Assembly: GCF_019799905.1 (NCBI RefSeq)
Contig: NZ_JABGCI010000006.1
Coordinates: 124,001 to 188,000 of the forward strand
DNA from: Trujillonella endophytica
GTDB taxonomy: Bacteria; Actinomycetota; Actinomycetes; Mycobacteriales; Geodermatophilaceae
Reading direction: 5' to 3'
Length of the DNA stretch: 64,000 bases
Within the stretch, counting starts at the first letter, position 1; each line of letters starts with the position of its first letter. This document shows positions 26,588-36,133 of the stretch, piece after piece. The position numbers and the translations under genes were made by a program. The notes under the pieces were generated by a model. The model had not been told where the DNA came from. It made no database searches and saw only the letters and a list, made by a program, of their open reading frames with translations.

Positions 26588-29500
26588 GTGAAGACCTGGC
26601 TCGACGCCTGGCCGGTGTTCCGGCAGCTCACCGGCTCCGACCCCCTGGGGCGGGGCAAGGCCGCGCGCAGCAGAGCGACCGAGGCGGTGGTCAGCCGCAC
26701 GGCGACGGCCGACCGCGTCGCGAAGAGCGTCTGCCCGTTCTGCGCCGTCGGCTGCGCGCAGAAGGTCTACGTCGAGGACGGCCGGATCACCCAGATCGAG
26801 GGCGACCCGGACTCGCCGGTCAACCGCGGCCGGCTCTGCCCCAAGGGCAGCGCGAGCAAGCAGCTGGTGACCAGCCCGAGCCGGGTCACGAAGGTCCGCT
26901 ACCGCCGTCCGTACGGGACGGAGTGGGAGGACCTGGAGCTCGACACGGCGATGGAGATGATCGCCGACCGCGTGCTGGAGGCCCGGCGCAAGGGCTGGCA
27001 GGACGAGGACGGTCCGCCGGACAACCGGCACCGCGTCAACAGGACCATGGGGATAGCGAGCCTCGGAGGGGCGACCCTCGACAACGAGGAGAACTACCTC
27101 ATGAAGAAGCTCTACAGCGCCCTGGGCGCGATCCAGATCGAGAACCAGGCGCGCATATAGCACTCCTCCACGGTGCCCGGTCTGGGTGCCTCGTTCGGTC
27201 GTGGCGGTGCCACGAACTTCCTGGAGGACCTGGCGAACTCCGACTGCATCGTCATCGAGGGTTCGAACATGGCCGAGTGTCACCCGGTGGGCTTCCAGTG
27301 GGTGATGGAGGCCAAGGCGCGCGGCGCGAAGATCGTGCACATCGACCCGCGGTTCACCCGGACCAGCGCGGTCGCCGACCTGCACGTGCCGCTGCGCATC
27401 GGCACCGACATCGCCTTCCTCGGCGGGCTGATCCGGTACGTCCTCGACAACGACCTCTACTTCCGCGACTACGTCGTCGCCTACACCAACGCCGCGGCGC
27501 TGGTCGGTGAGGAGTTCGTCGACACCGAGGAGCTCGACGGGCTGTTCTCCGGCTTCGACGCCGAGACCAACCACTACGACGAGGCGAGCTGGCAGTACGA
27601 GCCGGAGGAGCCGCCGCACTCGGGCTCCGACGACCCGGCCGGGGCCGCCGAGCAGGACAGCTCCGAGCAGCACCCCGACGTGAAGGACGCCGACCGCGCC
27701 CAGGCCGCCGGCAGCGGCGGCCCGCCGATCCCGGCCAAGCCCAAGCGGGACGACACGCTGCAGCACCCGCGGACGGTGTTCCAGATCCTCAAGCGGCACT
27801 TCGCCCGCTACACCCCGGAGATGGTCGCCGAGGTGTGCGGCATCGAGCCGGAGGTGTTCGAGCAGGTCGCCCGCTGGGTCACCGAGAACAGCAACCGCGA
27901 GCGGACGACGGCGTGGGTGTACTCGGTCGGCTGGACGCAGCACAGCGTCGGCGCTCAGTACATCCGGACGGCCTCGATCCTGCAGACCCTGCTGGGCAAC
28001 ATCGGCCGTCCCGGCGGCGGGATCATGGCGCTGCGCGGGCACGCGAGCATCCAGGGCTCGACCGACGTCCCGACGCTGTTCAACCTGCTGCCCGGCTACC
28101 TGCCGATGCCGCACGCCATGCAGCACCAGACGCTGGACGAGTACGTCGCCGACGCGGCCGGCAAGGCCGGGTTCTGGGGCAACAAGCGTGCCTACACGGT
28201 CAGCCTGCTCAAGGCATGGTTCGGCGACGCGGCACAGCCGGAGAACGACTTCCGGTTCGACTGGATCCCCAAGATCAACGGTGACCACAGCTCCTACCGG
28301 ACGATCACCGACATGATCCAGGGGAAGGTGTCGGGCTACTTCCTCGTCGGGGAGAACCCCACGGTCGGGCACCCCAACGGCCGGATGAACCGCTTCGGTC
28401 TGGCCAACCTGGACTGGCTCGTCGTCCGCGACCTGCAGATGATCGAGTCGGCGACGTTCTGGCAGGAGTCCCCGGAGGTCGAGACCGGGGAGCTGGCCCC
28501 GGAGACGATCGGCACCGAGGTCTTCTTCATGCCGTGTGCCTCGCACGTGGAGAAGGAGGGCACCTTCACCCAGACGCAGCGGATGCTGCAGTGGCGGGAG
28601 AAGGCGGTCGAGCCGCCGGGCGACGCGCGCAGCGACCTGTGGTTCTACTACCACCTGGGCCGGATCCTGCGGGAGCGCCTGAAGGACTCGACCGACCCCC
28701 GCGACCAGGCGCTGCTGCACATGACCTGGGACTACCCCCTGCACGGGGAGACCCAGGACCCCGACGCCGAGGCCGTGCTGCGCGAGATCAACGGCACCGG
28801 CCCGGACGGCGCACCGCTGTCGACCTACATCGACATGAAGGACGACGGCTCCACCAGCGGCGGCTGCTGGATCTACACCGGCGTCTACGCCGACGGGGTC
28901 AACCAGGCCGCCCGGCGCAAGCCGGCGAAGGAGCAGGGCGCCGTCGCCTCCGAGTGGGGCTGGGCGTGGCCGCTCAACCGCCGGATGCTCTACAACCGCG
29001 CCTCGGCCGACCCCGACGGCAAGCCGTGGAGCGAGCGCAAGAAGTACGTGTACTGGGACGAGGCGGCCGGGGAGTGGACCGGCGCCGACGTGCCGGACTT
29101 CGAGAAGACCAAGCGCCCGGACTACGTGCCGCCCGACGGTGCCAAGGCGCAGGACGCGCTGGCCGGCAACGACCCGTTCGTCATGCAGGGCGACGGCAAG
29201 GCGTGGCTGTACGCGCCGGCCGGCCTGGTCGACGGGCCGCTGCCGACGCACTACGAGCCGGTGGAGTCCGTCGTCGAGAACGCCTTCTACAAGCAGCAGG
29301 CGAGCCCGACGGTGGAGCGCATCGAGGGGCCGTGGAACCGCGAGAACCCCTCGCGCTCCGAGATCTTCCCGTTCCAGGTGACCACCTACCGGCTGACCGA
29401 GCACCACACCGCCGGCGGGATGAGCCGCACGCTGCCCTACCTGTCCGAGCTGCAGCCGGAGTTCTTCGTGGAGGTCAGCCCGGAGCTGGCCGCGCTGCGC

Positions 29501-29893
29501 GGGCTGACCCACGGCGACTTCGCCACGCTGGTCAGCGCGCGGACGGCGATCGAGGCGAAGGTGCTGGTCACCGAGCGGATCCGGCCGATCAAGCTGCGCG
29601 ACGGGCAGGTCGTGCACCAGATCGGCATGCCGTACCACTGGTCCTACAGCGGACTGTCGACCGGCGACTCGGCCAACGACCTGCTGGGCATCGTGCTCGA
29701 CGCGAACACCCACATCCAGGAGGACAAGGTCAGCACCGCCGACATCGTCCCGGGCCGCCGTCCGCGCGGGCAGGAGCTGCTGGAGTTCGTGGAGGACTAC
29801 CGGCGCCGCGCCGGGGTGGCCTCGGGCCGGGTCGGGGTCAACGGCCGCGCTCCGGTCGAGGCCTCCAGCGGCCACACGGAGACCGGGTCGTGA
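26588..29893 (+). CDS. fdhA: Selenocysteine-containing formate dehydrogenase alpha subunit, UAG-encoded Sec
   Basis: 1101 residues if the in-frame TAG at 27158-27160 is read as selenocysteine 191. Up to it the protein has an N-terminal [4Fe-4S] motif (SVCPFCAVGCAQK ... GRLCPKG) and the GIASLGGATLDNEENY segment. The TAG sits in N-Q-A-R-I-x-H, exactly where E. coli FdnG/FdhF have U-H, followed by SFGRGGATN. After it come molybdopterin and MopB domains (SNMAECHPVGFQ, NPTVGHPNGR, HLGRIL, HQIGMPYHW). The stop is TGA at 29893. GTG at 26588 is the start; the ribosome site is weak. An acidic linker at about 335-390 looks like an insertion. The role is reversible CO2/formate oxidation at a Mo/W-bis-MGD centre. 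Confidence 0.93.
27158..27190 (+). promoter_or_regulatory. UAG Sec codon and bacterial SECIS-like hairpin
   Basis: TAG at 27158 is followed, after exactly 18 bases, by GGTCT (27179-27183) closed by a 7-bp stem (GGTGCCC 27172-27178 with GGGTGCC 27184-27190, two G-T pairs). In E. coli fdhF the same GGUCU loop starts 18 bases after UGA. This is the bacterial SECIS layout that recruits SelB. The codon is UAG instead of UGA, so the matching tRNA-Sec should carry a CUA anticodon. Confidence 0.85.
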
Positions 29894-29927
29894 GCCCGGC
29901 GGCCCGGACCACCATCGGTCCCCGCAC

Positions 29928-30028
29928 GCTTGTGCTCTGCGTACCAGGGGATGCAGAGCACAAGCATCCGGAGACAACATCGGCCCCGCGGCCCTTCGTG
30001 CTGTGGGTACCAGGGGACGCAGAGCACG
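29928..30028. repeat. Two related hairpin elements between fdhA and fdhB
   Basis: Copy 1 (29928-29965) is a perfect 13-bp stem around GTACCAGGGGAT. Copy 2 (29997-30028) has a 6-bp CGTGCT/AGCACG stem plus two more pairs and the same loop core GTACCAGGGGA followed by GCAGAGCAC. They lie in the 178-base gap between fdhA and fdhB. Palindromic repeats of this sort may be processed or act as transcript stabilisers; a REP-like mobile element is also possible. Confidence 0.75.
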
Positions 30029-30071
30029 ACAGCGCTCGGAGCAGGTCCCAGACCCCGGGAGGGAGGCCGGC

Positions 30072-31139
30072 ATGACCTCGATCAGCTCGGCGAGCCCGGC
30101 CTTCACCGGCAAGGACCCGAACAACCGGCTGTTCGGCCCGCTGCCCGACGTCCAGGGCGACGCCGGCTACGAGGCGGGCCACCCCGAGCGGGTCGGGTTC
30201 TTCACCGACACCTCGGTGTGCATCGGCTGCAAGGCCTGCGAGGTCGCCTGCAAGGAGTGGAACACGCTCCCGATGGACGACTCGCACGGCACCCGCGACA
30301 CCATGGGCCTGTCGGGGATGTCCTACGACAACACCGGTCAGCTGGGCGCCAACAGCTGGCGGCACGTGGCCTTCATCGAGCAGGTGCGCACCGTCGACCT
30401 GCCGATGCCGACCTTCGGCCGGCCCGGCGACGACCGGCAGGGCAGCGGTCCCTCACCGGCGGTCTCCGGGGACGCCGGCAGCCAGGCGCACATGCAGGCG
30501 AGCGTGCTCAACGCCGAGGCGCTCAGCGAGTTCGACCCGCAGACCGGGCAGAGCGGCACCGACAAGCAGGTGCGGTGGCTGATGAGCTCCGACGTCTGCA
30601 AGCACTGCACGCACGCCGGCTGCCTCGACGTCTGCCCGACCGGGGCGCTGTTCCGCACCGAGTTCGGCACGGTCGTCGTCCAGGGCGACATCTGCAACGG
30701 CTGCGGCTACTGCGTGCCGGCCTGCCCGTACGGCGTGATCGACCGCCGCGAGGACGACGGCCGGGTCTTCAAGTGCACGATGTGCTACGACCGGCTGACC
30801 GACGGGCTGATGCCGGCCTGTGCGACCGCCTGCCCGACGCAGTCGATCCAGTTCGGGGACCTGGACGAGCTGCAGGCCCGGGCCGACGCCCGGCTGGCCA
30901 CCCTCCAGAGCCAGGGCGTGGAGACCGCGCGGCTCTACGGCCGCGACGAGGACGACGGCGTCGGCGGCAACGGCGCGTTCTTCCTGCTGCTCGACGAGCC
31001 AGAGGTCTACGGCCTCCCGCCGGACCCGATCGTCACCACCCGGGACCTGCCGGCGATGTGGAAGGCCGCGGGCAAGGCGGCGCTGATGATCGTGGGCGTG
31101 GCGGCAAGCGCCGTCCTCGGCTCGAGGAGGCCGCGGTGA
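30072..31139 (+). CDS. fdhB: Formate dehydrogenase beta subunit, four [4Fe-4S] ferredoxin type
   Basis: 355 residues. Four Cys clusters are visible: CIGCKACEVACKEWN, CKHCTHAGCLDVCP, CNGCGYCVPACPYG and CTMCYD...CATACP, as in FdnH/FdoH-type electron-transfer subunits. An insertion of about 80 residues lies between the first two. No Tat signal is seen on either subunit, so the complex is probably cytoplasmic-facing. The ATG at 30072 follows GGGAGG. The final 4 bases overlap the start of the NrfD-like gene. The C-terminal segment ALMIVGVAASAVLG could touch the membrane. Confidence 0.92.
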   Translation: MTSISSASPAFTGKDPNNRLFGPLPDVQGDAGYEAGHPERVGFFTDTSVCIGCKACEVACKEWNTLPMDDSHGTRDTMGLSGMSYDNTGQLGANSWRHVAFIEQVRTVDLPMPTFGRPGDDRQGSGPSPAVSGDAGSQAHMQASVLNAEALSEFDPQTGQSGTDKQVRWLMSSDVCKHCTHAGCLDVCPTGALFRTEFGTVVVQGDICNGCGYCVPACPYGVIDRREDDGRVFKCTMCYDRLTDGLMPACATACPTQSIQFGDLDELQARADARLATLQSQGVETARLYGRDEDDGVGGNGAFFLLLDEPEVYGLPPDPIVTTRDLPAMWKAAGKAALMIVGVAASAVLGSRRPR

Positions 31140-32179
31140 CGGAGGGGATCGCGACGCGGGGCGGCGGCTGGCGGCGGGCCGACGGCCCGCCAGCAGAGAC
31201 CCGCAAGAAGAAGCGCCGGGGCGGACGGCGAGGCGGCCGCGGCGAGGTCGCCATGGTCGACGACGTCGAGTTCACCTCCTACTACGGGCGGCCGATCATC
31301 AAGCCGCCGGTGTGGAAGACCCCCGACGTGCCGCTGTACCTGTTCCTCGGGGGCGCGGCGGGCTCGTCGTCGATCCTCGGGGCGCTGGCCGACGTCACCG
31401 GGCGGCCGGCGCTGGCGCGGGCCAGCCGGCTGACCGCGGGCGGGGGAGCGGTCCTCTCGGTCGTGTACCTGATCCACGACCTGGGCCGGCCGGCGCGGTT
31501 CCTGCACATGCTCCGGGTGTTCAAGCCGACCTCGCCGCTGTCGGTGGGCACCTACATCCTCTCGCCGTTCGGCGCGGCGGCCGGGGGGGCGGCGGCACTC
31601 GAGCTGCTGGGCTGGTTCCCGGGGCTGAAGCGGTTCGCCGGGCTCGTGTCGGCGGTCTTCGGCGGGCCGCTGGCCACCTACACCGGGGTGCTGCTGGCCA
31701 ACACCGCCGTCCCGTCGTGGCACGCCCCGCACACCGAGCTGCCCTACCTGTTCGGCGGCTCCGCGATGGCGGCCGGCGGCGGGATCACGATGGCGTTCAC
31801 GCCGGTCGAGGAGGCCGGGCCGTCGCGGAAGATGGCCGTGGCCGGCGCGGCGATCGAGCTCGTCGTGATGCACCGGGTCGAGAACGGGCACGGCATCGTC
31901 AGCGAGCCGTACCACGAGGACCGGGCGGGGCTGCTGCTGCGGCTCGCGAAGGCCTGCACGGTCGCAGGGGCGGCGCTGACCGTGGTGTCCGGACGCCACC
32001 GCGCGGGTGCGGTCGCCTCCGGGGTGCTGCTCGCGGCGGGTTCGGCGCTCACCCGGTTCGGGGTGTTCGACGCCGGGATGGCCAGCGCGCGGGACCCGAA
32101 GTACACCGTCGTCCCGCAGCGCGAGCGGATGGCGGCCCGCGCGGCCGAGCAGGCACACGCCTCGTCGCTCACCCAGTAG
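31136..32179 (+). CDS. NrfD-like membrane subunit of the formate dehydrogenase
   Basis: 347 residues. Basic N-terminal region (RKKKRRGGRRGGRG, residues about 22-35), then about eight membrane helices (VPLYLFLGGAAGSSSILG, LTAGGGAVLSVVYLIHDLG, GGPLATYTGVLLANTAVP and others), typical of NrfD/PsrC quinone-interacting subunits. The H-D-L-G motif after the second helix and the Y-T-G motif are family marks. The GTG overlaps the fdhB stop (GTGA), so it is translationally coupled. It ends with TAG, which is read as stop here. It probably passes electrons between menaquinone and the FeS subunit. Confidence 0.88.
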   Translation: MTEGIATRGGGWRRADGPPAETRKKKRRGGRRGGRGEVAMVDDVEFTSYYGRPIIKPPVWKTPDVPLYLFLGGAAGSSSILGALADVTGRPALARASRLTAGGGAVLSVVYLIHDLGRPARFLHMLRVFKPTSPLSVGTYILSPFGAAAGGAAALELLGWFPGLKRFAGLVSAVFGGPLATYTGVLLANTAVPSWHAPHTELPYLFGGSAMAAGGGITMAFTPVEEAGPSRKMAVAGAAIELVVMHRVENGHGIVSEPYHEDRAGLLLRLAKACTVAGAALTVVSGRHRAGAVASGVLLAAGSALTRFGVFDAGMASARDPKYTVVPQRERMAARAAEQAHASSLTQ

Positions 32180-32463
32180 ACCGGGCTGACACGAGCGCAG
32201 GAGATTCGCGAAGCGCCGAGTGGGCTCTCCAGTGTCCCTCGACTGAACATCCACGTGGCGCTCGGCTGGATCGGCCAGCGCAGCGCTGCACGGATTCGAG
32301 GTGATGCGAGGAGGGCAGTCGGTCGGCACTGCACGACTTGATCAACGCCATGTAGATGCGGGAGTCGACGTGTTGGGGTCGTTCGATCAGCTCGCCGAGC
32401 CCCAGGCTGACTCGAGCACCATGTCGGGCCCCGCTAGGAGTGCCAGTCCGTAGGGGCCCTGGA
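32180..32463. other. Gap between formate dehydrogenase and the PKD-protein gene
   Basis: 284 bases between convergent genes. No gene, no tRNA-Sec and no good hairpin seen. Its lower GC and irregular frames mark the boundary between the conserved operon and the surface-protein region. Confidence 0.5.
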
Positions 32464-34704
32464 TCACGCAGGGCGGAGCGCCCGCATCCACCCCGCCGAG
32501 GCAGCGGTGGTCGAGAAGGTCCAGGTCTGGGCTCCCGTAGTGCCTGCAGTGGGGCGACTCTGATCCGCCATCTCCGACAGCTGGGCTCCCGCCGACTCGA
32601 AGGCTTCGGTCCAGCCGATCGGCTGTGCCACTGCCGCCATGGCGCGGTCCAGGCCCACCCCGCCGACGAGGAGGGCGCCGGGCGTCACCGTGGTCAGCCC
32701 CGGCACAGTGAGTCTCGACGCGGAGTAAGTGCTGTCCGAGGCGACAACGGCAGCGGTGTCGAAGGGGTCAGTCGGGCTCACCCCGTGGAACCCCGCCATG
32801 CCTGCGTTCCATTTCTGCGGGCTCGACAGCTGCCACGTGTAGGACGGCGGCTCCGCGACTGCGGACCCGACGACGTGGTAGTAGGCGAAGACACGCGCGC
32901 CGCCGCCCATGCCGATGTAGGACGACGGCAGGACGCTGGACCACCCGGCGGGCGCGGTCACCGCGGGCGAGTTGTCAGCGGTGAACTGCGCAAGCAGGAC
33001 GTCCCCGTCCACCGTGCCCGCGGGTACGGGGATGGTCACCGCGCTGAGCGCCGTCGTGCTCAGCGCCGTGGTGACCGCTCCGACGCTGACCCCGGCGGGG
33101 GGCGGGGGTGCCGTGGAAACCGAGACGGTCTGGGTCGCGGGTGGGCTGGTCGCGGACGCGTTGGTCGCACGCAAGGTCACGGTGTAATTGCCGGCGGCGG
33201 CGTAGGTGTGCGCGGGATTCTGGGTGGTCGCGGTCGCCCCGTCGCCGAAGTCCCAGGTCCAGGACGTCGGCGCGGCGGTCGACGTGTCGGTGAACTGGAC
33301 GACCAGGGGAGCGACGCCGCTCGTCGGCGAGGCGGTGAAGCTCGCGGTGGGGGCGGGCGCCGGCGCGGGTGGGGGCGGGGTGCCGCCTCCGAGCGCCAGA
33401 TCGGCGTGCCAGTAGCGCCTCGTGGCGGTGTTGGCGGCCAGGACCACCAGACCGCTGGCGCCGTTGACCGACTGCTTCGTCGTCGTGGCGTCGTTCATGC
33501 TGTCGGAGGCGGCGTCCCGGATGATCGGCGTGCCGCGTCCGGGGGCGAACACAGGGTCGTCCATCGGGGCGGACTTCTGGTAGATCGTGCCCGGCGCCCC
33601 GGAGTACGCGCACCCAGGGCCCGTCGGCGCGGTGGCGACGACATGGACAGTGGACTGCTGCTCGTCGAGAACGACCTGGGGTCGGGTGTGGCAGTCGGCC
33701 AGGGTGCCGAAGTCGGACGACGTCCACGCGCCGGTGCCAGGCTTGAAGACCAGGAGTCGGATCAAGGACTCCGCAGGCGGAGCACCCGCTATGTCGTCCG
33801 CGCCCGTCTTGACCACCGCGAACACACGTCCGGCGGCGTCGGCCTGGACGGCCTTGAGGTTCAGGTGGTCATCGGCCTGGCGATTGCCGCGGATGGCCGG
33901 CGAGACACGCCAGTCGCCGACCGCGCCGCCGTCGTTGTGGACGGCCCAGTAGACGGTGTCGTCGATCTGGTTGCTCCACAGGATGCCGATCCTGTTCCGC
34001 CCGAATGCGACGACCGCGGACAGGTCGTCAGGCGCCGGCTGCGCGCCCGCGGTGGGCATGACGAAGGGTGTCCCCCAGGAGCTGTCGCTCCCCGCGGTGG
34101 CGTTGACGTACACGGCGCTCGTGAAACCGGTCGCCGAGCTGCCGCTGACCTGGGTCCACGTGGCCCAGATCCTGCCCGTGGAGTCCTTGTCGATCGTCAT
34201 CGACTCGCTGGACTGGGTCGTGATGGTCGCGGGGAAACCGGCGTCGAGGGCGAAGGACTTCGTGGCGCTGTCGTAGCTGTACCGCAGGAAGCGGGCGGGG
34301 CTGTTGGCCACCGACGGCTTCGCGGTGGTGTCGCTGGAGATCGTGACCACGTGCGAGGCGATGTACAGGTGGGTGCCGTCCCAGAGGGTGTCGGCGAGGG
34401 TGTTGGGGCGGTCGTCGACGAGGACGCCGGTGTTGGTCCAGGTCTCAGTGGCCCGGTCGAGCCGGAAGATGCGCCAGGTCCTCGAGGTCGTGTCGAACAT
34501 GGCGGCCCACCACAGGCCGTCGGCGTACCAGAGCTTGCTCTGCGGTTTGTCCGAGGTGGGCACGTTGACCGAGCCGTTGAACGCCGCGCCGGGATGACCG
34601 ATGTCGCCCTCGGCGGCGAGGGCGGGGGCGGGGGTCACGACCGTGCCGAGCCCGGTCAGGAGGGCCATTGCCACGGTCACTACGAGCCTCGTTGCCAGAC
34701 GCAT
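32464..34704 (-). CDS. Secreted PKD-domain protein
   Basis: 746 residues. A signal peptide ends at about residue 31 (VVTPAPALAAE). Residues 35-440 look like a sialidase- or propeller-type domain: repeated W and D-rich short strands (DGLWWAAMFDTTSRTWRIF, TGRIWATWTQVSG, NRIGILWSNQIDDTVYW). A PKD domain sits at about 455-540 (SWTWDFGDGATATTQNPAHTYAAAGNYTVTLRATN). The last 200 residues are another beta-rich domain. It is an exported surface or matrix protein, probably sugar-binding. Its ATG has no clear ribosome site. Linked by position to the GH16 genes. Confidence 0.8.
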   Translation of the reverse strand: MRLATRLVVTVAMALLTGLGTVVTPAPALAAEGDIGHPGAAFNGSVNVPTSDKPQSKLWYADGLWWAAMFDTTSRTWRIFRLDRATETWTNTGVLVDDRPNTLADTLWDGTHLYIASHVVTISSDTTAKPSVANSPARFLRYSYDSATKSFALDAGFPATITTQSSESMTIDKDSTGRIWATWTQVSGSSATGFTSAVYVNATAGSDSSWGTPFVMPTAGAQPAPDDLSAVVAFGRNRIGILWSNQIDDTVYWAVHNDGGAVGDWRVSPAIRGNRQADDHLNLKAVQADAAGRVFAVVKTGADDIAGAPPAESLIRLLVFKPGTGAWTSSDFGTLADCHTRPQVVLDEQQSTVHVVATAPTGPGCAYSGAPGTIYQKSAPMDDPVFAPGRGTPIIRDAASDSMNDATTTKQSVNGASGLVVLAANTATRRYWHADLALGGGTPPPPAPAPAPTASFTASPTSGVAPLVVQFTDTSTAAPTSWTWDFGDGATATTQNPAHTYAAAGNYTVTLRATNASATSPPATQTVSVSTAPPPPAGVSVGAVTTALSTTALSAVTIPVPAGTVDGDVLLAQFTADNSPAVTAPAGWSSVLPSSYIGMGGGARVFAYYHVVGSAVAEPPSYTWQLSSPQKWNAGMAGFHGVSPTDPFDTAAVVASDSTYSASRLTVPGLTTVTPGALLVGGVGLDRAMAAVAQPIGWTEAFESAGAQLSEMADQSRPTAGTTGAQTWTFSTTAASAGWMRALRPA

Positions 34705-34919
34705 GGCTTATCCCATCCTCACCAGGCCGGGAGTGCCGTTCCATGGCACACGCCACGACGAGCGCCTCAAGGTAAGGGGTGTGAGCCATGACGCCAATGG
34801 CGCTGGTCGCGAGCGATTCCTGAACGGCGGGGAAGATGCGTTCCGTGACCAGTCGACGCCTCAGCGAGGATCGGTTCGGGGCAATGGGTCTCGACGGGTG
34901 AGCTGAGACGCACACACCG

Positions 34920-35861
34920 TCATCCGCCTGACGTGTCGGCCGTCGGTCGCCACACCCGGACCCAGTCCACCAGCAACGTCGAGCCGACCGCGGGGCGGTG
35001 CCCCTCTTGGACGGAGAGGTTGAGGATCAACATCATCGGCAGGGACGTCACCTCGTGCGCCGCGACCTCCGGATAGGCCGTGCCGTCGAGGTACGGGATC
35101 GCCCGCCCGTCCTGCCAGAGCAGTCCATAGACGTGGAAGTCCTCGCGGTAGTCGCTGTCGTACTCGCCGTAGGACGCCGGACCCCATCCCGCGTCGTCCT
35201 CGCCGTCGTCCTCGGCGTGATAGTTGAACATGGGTCTGCGGTCGGACTCCGAGCCGAAGTACTCGAAGATGTCGATCTCGGGCGGCCACCTGTCCGCGGG
35301 AACGAGCCAGAACGCCGGCCAGCAGCCGTCACACTGCGGCACCCGCACACGCGCCTCGACGTACGTGCCCGCTGTCACCGCGTACTCCGGTTGCACCGCC
35401 TGCACCACGCCGGAGCGGTAGGGATAAGTCCGTCCCGCCAGCGTTGCCTCCTCGGCCTCCACCGTCACGGACAAGAGGCCGTCCCGGACCCGGACGCTCT
35501 CGGGGGAGAACCAGGCGGCCTCGTCATCGGGGTTGAACGGCGCGTCGCCCGCGGCGGAGCCGTATCGGTTGGGCTGCCACTTGCCCGGTTCGAGGAGGCC
35601 GCCGTCGAATTCGTCTCCCCATGCCAGCGACCAGGAACCGTCAGGACCGACCGGACCGACGTCCGCGGCTCCGTCGGTGACGAACCGGCTCGTCAGGAGC
35701 CCGGCTACGAACACCGTGGCCGTTGCCGCAGCGAGCAGTCGCCCCTGACGCCGACGTCCACCTGCTAGCGGCCGGCGGTGCGACGATCCCGGACTCGACC
35801 GCTCGTCACCGGTAGCCGCGAGCGTGCCAGCCGCCCCGGACGGTCCGGAGTCTTCGCCCAC
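34920..35861 (-). CDS. Secreted GH16 family glycoside hydrolase
   Basis: 313 residues. The start is the GTG at 35861, preceded by GGGAGGAGG; an ATG at 35972 is weaker. A hydrophobic segment (LLAAATATVFVAGLL, residues about 42-56) anchors or exports it. The GH16 catalytic motif is complete: EIDIFE at residues 195-200 (nucleophile E195, D197, acid/base E200), with WPAFWLVPADRWPP before it. GH16 enzymes cut beta-1,3/1,4-glucans or galactans. In exopolysaccharide loci such enzymes trim the polymer, as with ExoK. Gene is divergent from the degenerate GH16 at 36134. Confidence 0.9.
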   Translation of the reverse strand: MGEDSGPSGAAGTLAATGDERSSPGSSHRRPLAGGRRRQGRLLAAATATVFVAGLLTSRFVTDGAADVGPVGPDGSWSLAWGDEFDGGLLEPGKWQPNRYGSAAGDAPFNPDDEAAWFSPESVRVRDGLLSVTVEAEEATLAGRTYPYRSGVVQAVQPEYAVTAGTYVEARVRVPQCDGCWPAFWLVPADRWPPEIDIFEYFGSESDRRPMFNYHAEDDGEDDAGWGPASYGEYDSDYREDFHVYGLLWQDGRAIPYLDGTAYPEVAAHEVTSLPMMLILNLSVQEGHRPAVGSTLLVDWVRVWRPTADTSGG

Positions 35862-36133
35862 ACCAGCCTCCTCCCGAGACACCGATGGCCGGCACCAGTC
35901 GCCCCAGGGCGGGGTGCGGCTTCCACGCTGCCCTGGGGGAGGGCCGTGGAGGCGCATTGTGCGCGCGGGCACTGGGCTTGGGGAGGGGTCAGGACGTGAC
36001 GCGGCGAACCGGCGTCTCGGCCCTGTCAGGGGCGGGGGCCGGCGTGTAGCGTCGGCCGCCCATGGCGCGTCACCGTGCCTCGCCCGAGGGCGGTCCCGTC
36101 AGCGACGGACGATCGCGCGAGCGTGGAGGGTGC

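Noticed and set aside
26588..27160. fdhA as a pseudogene split by a stop codon
   Set aside because: The frame is kept, all motifs are present on both sides, and the stop lies exactly at the Sec site with a SECIS-like hairpin.
32180..32463. tRNA-Sec gene after the formate dehydrogenase operon
   Set aside because: I looked for an 8-bp acceptor stem and a T arm. TTCGA occurs twice but no pairing arms surround it.
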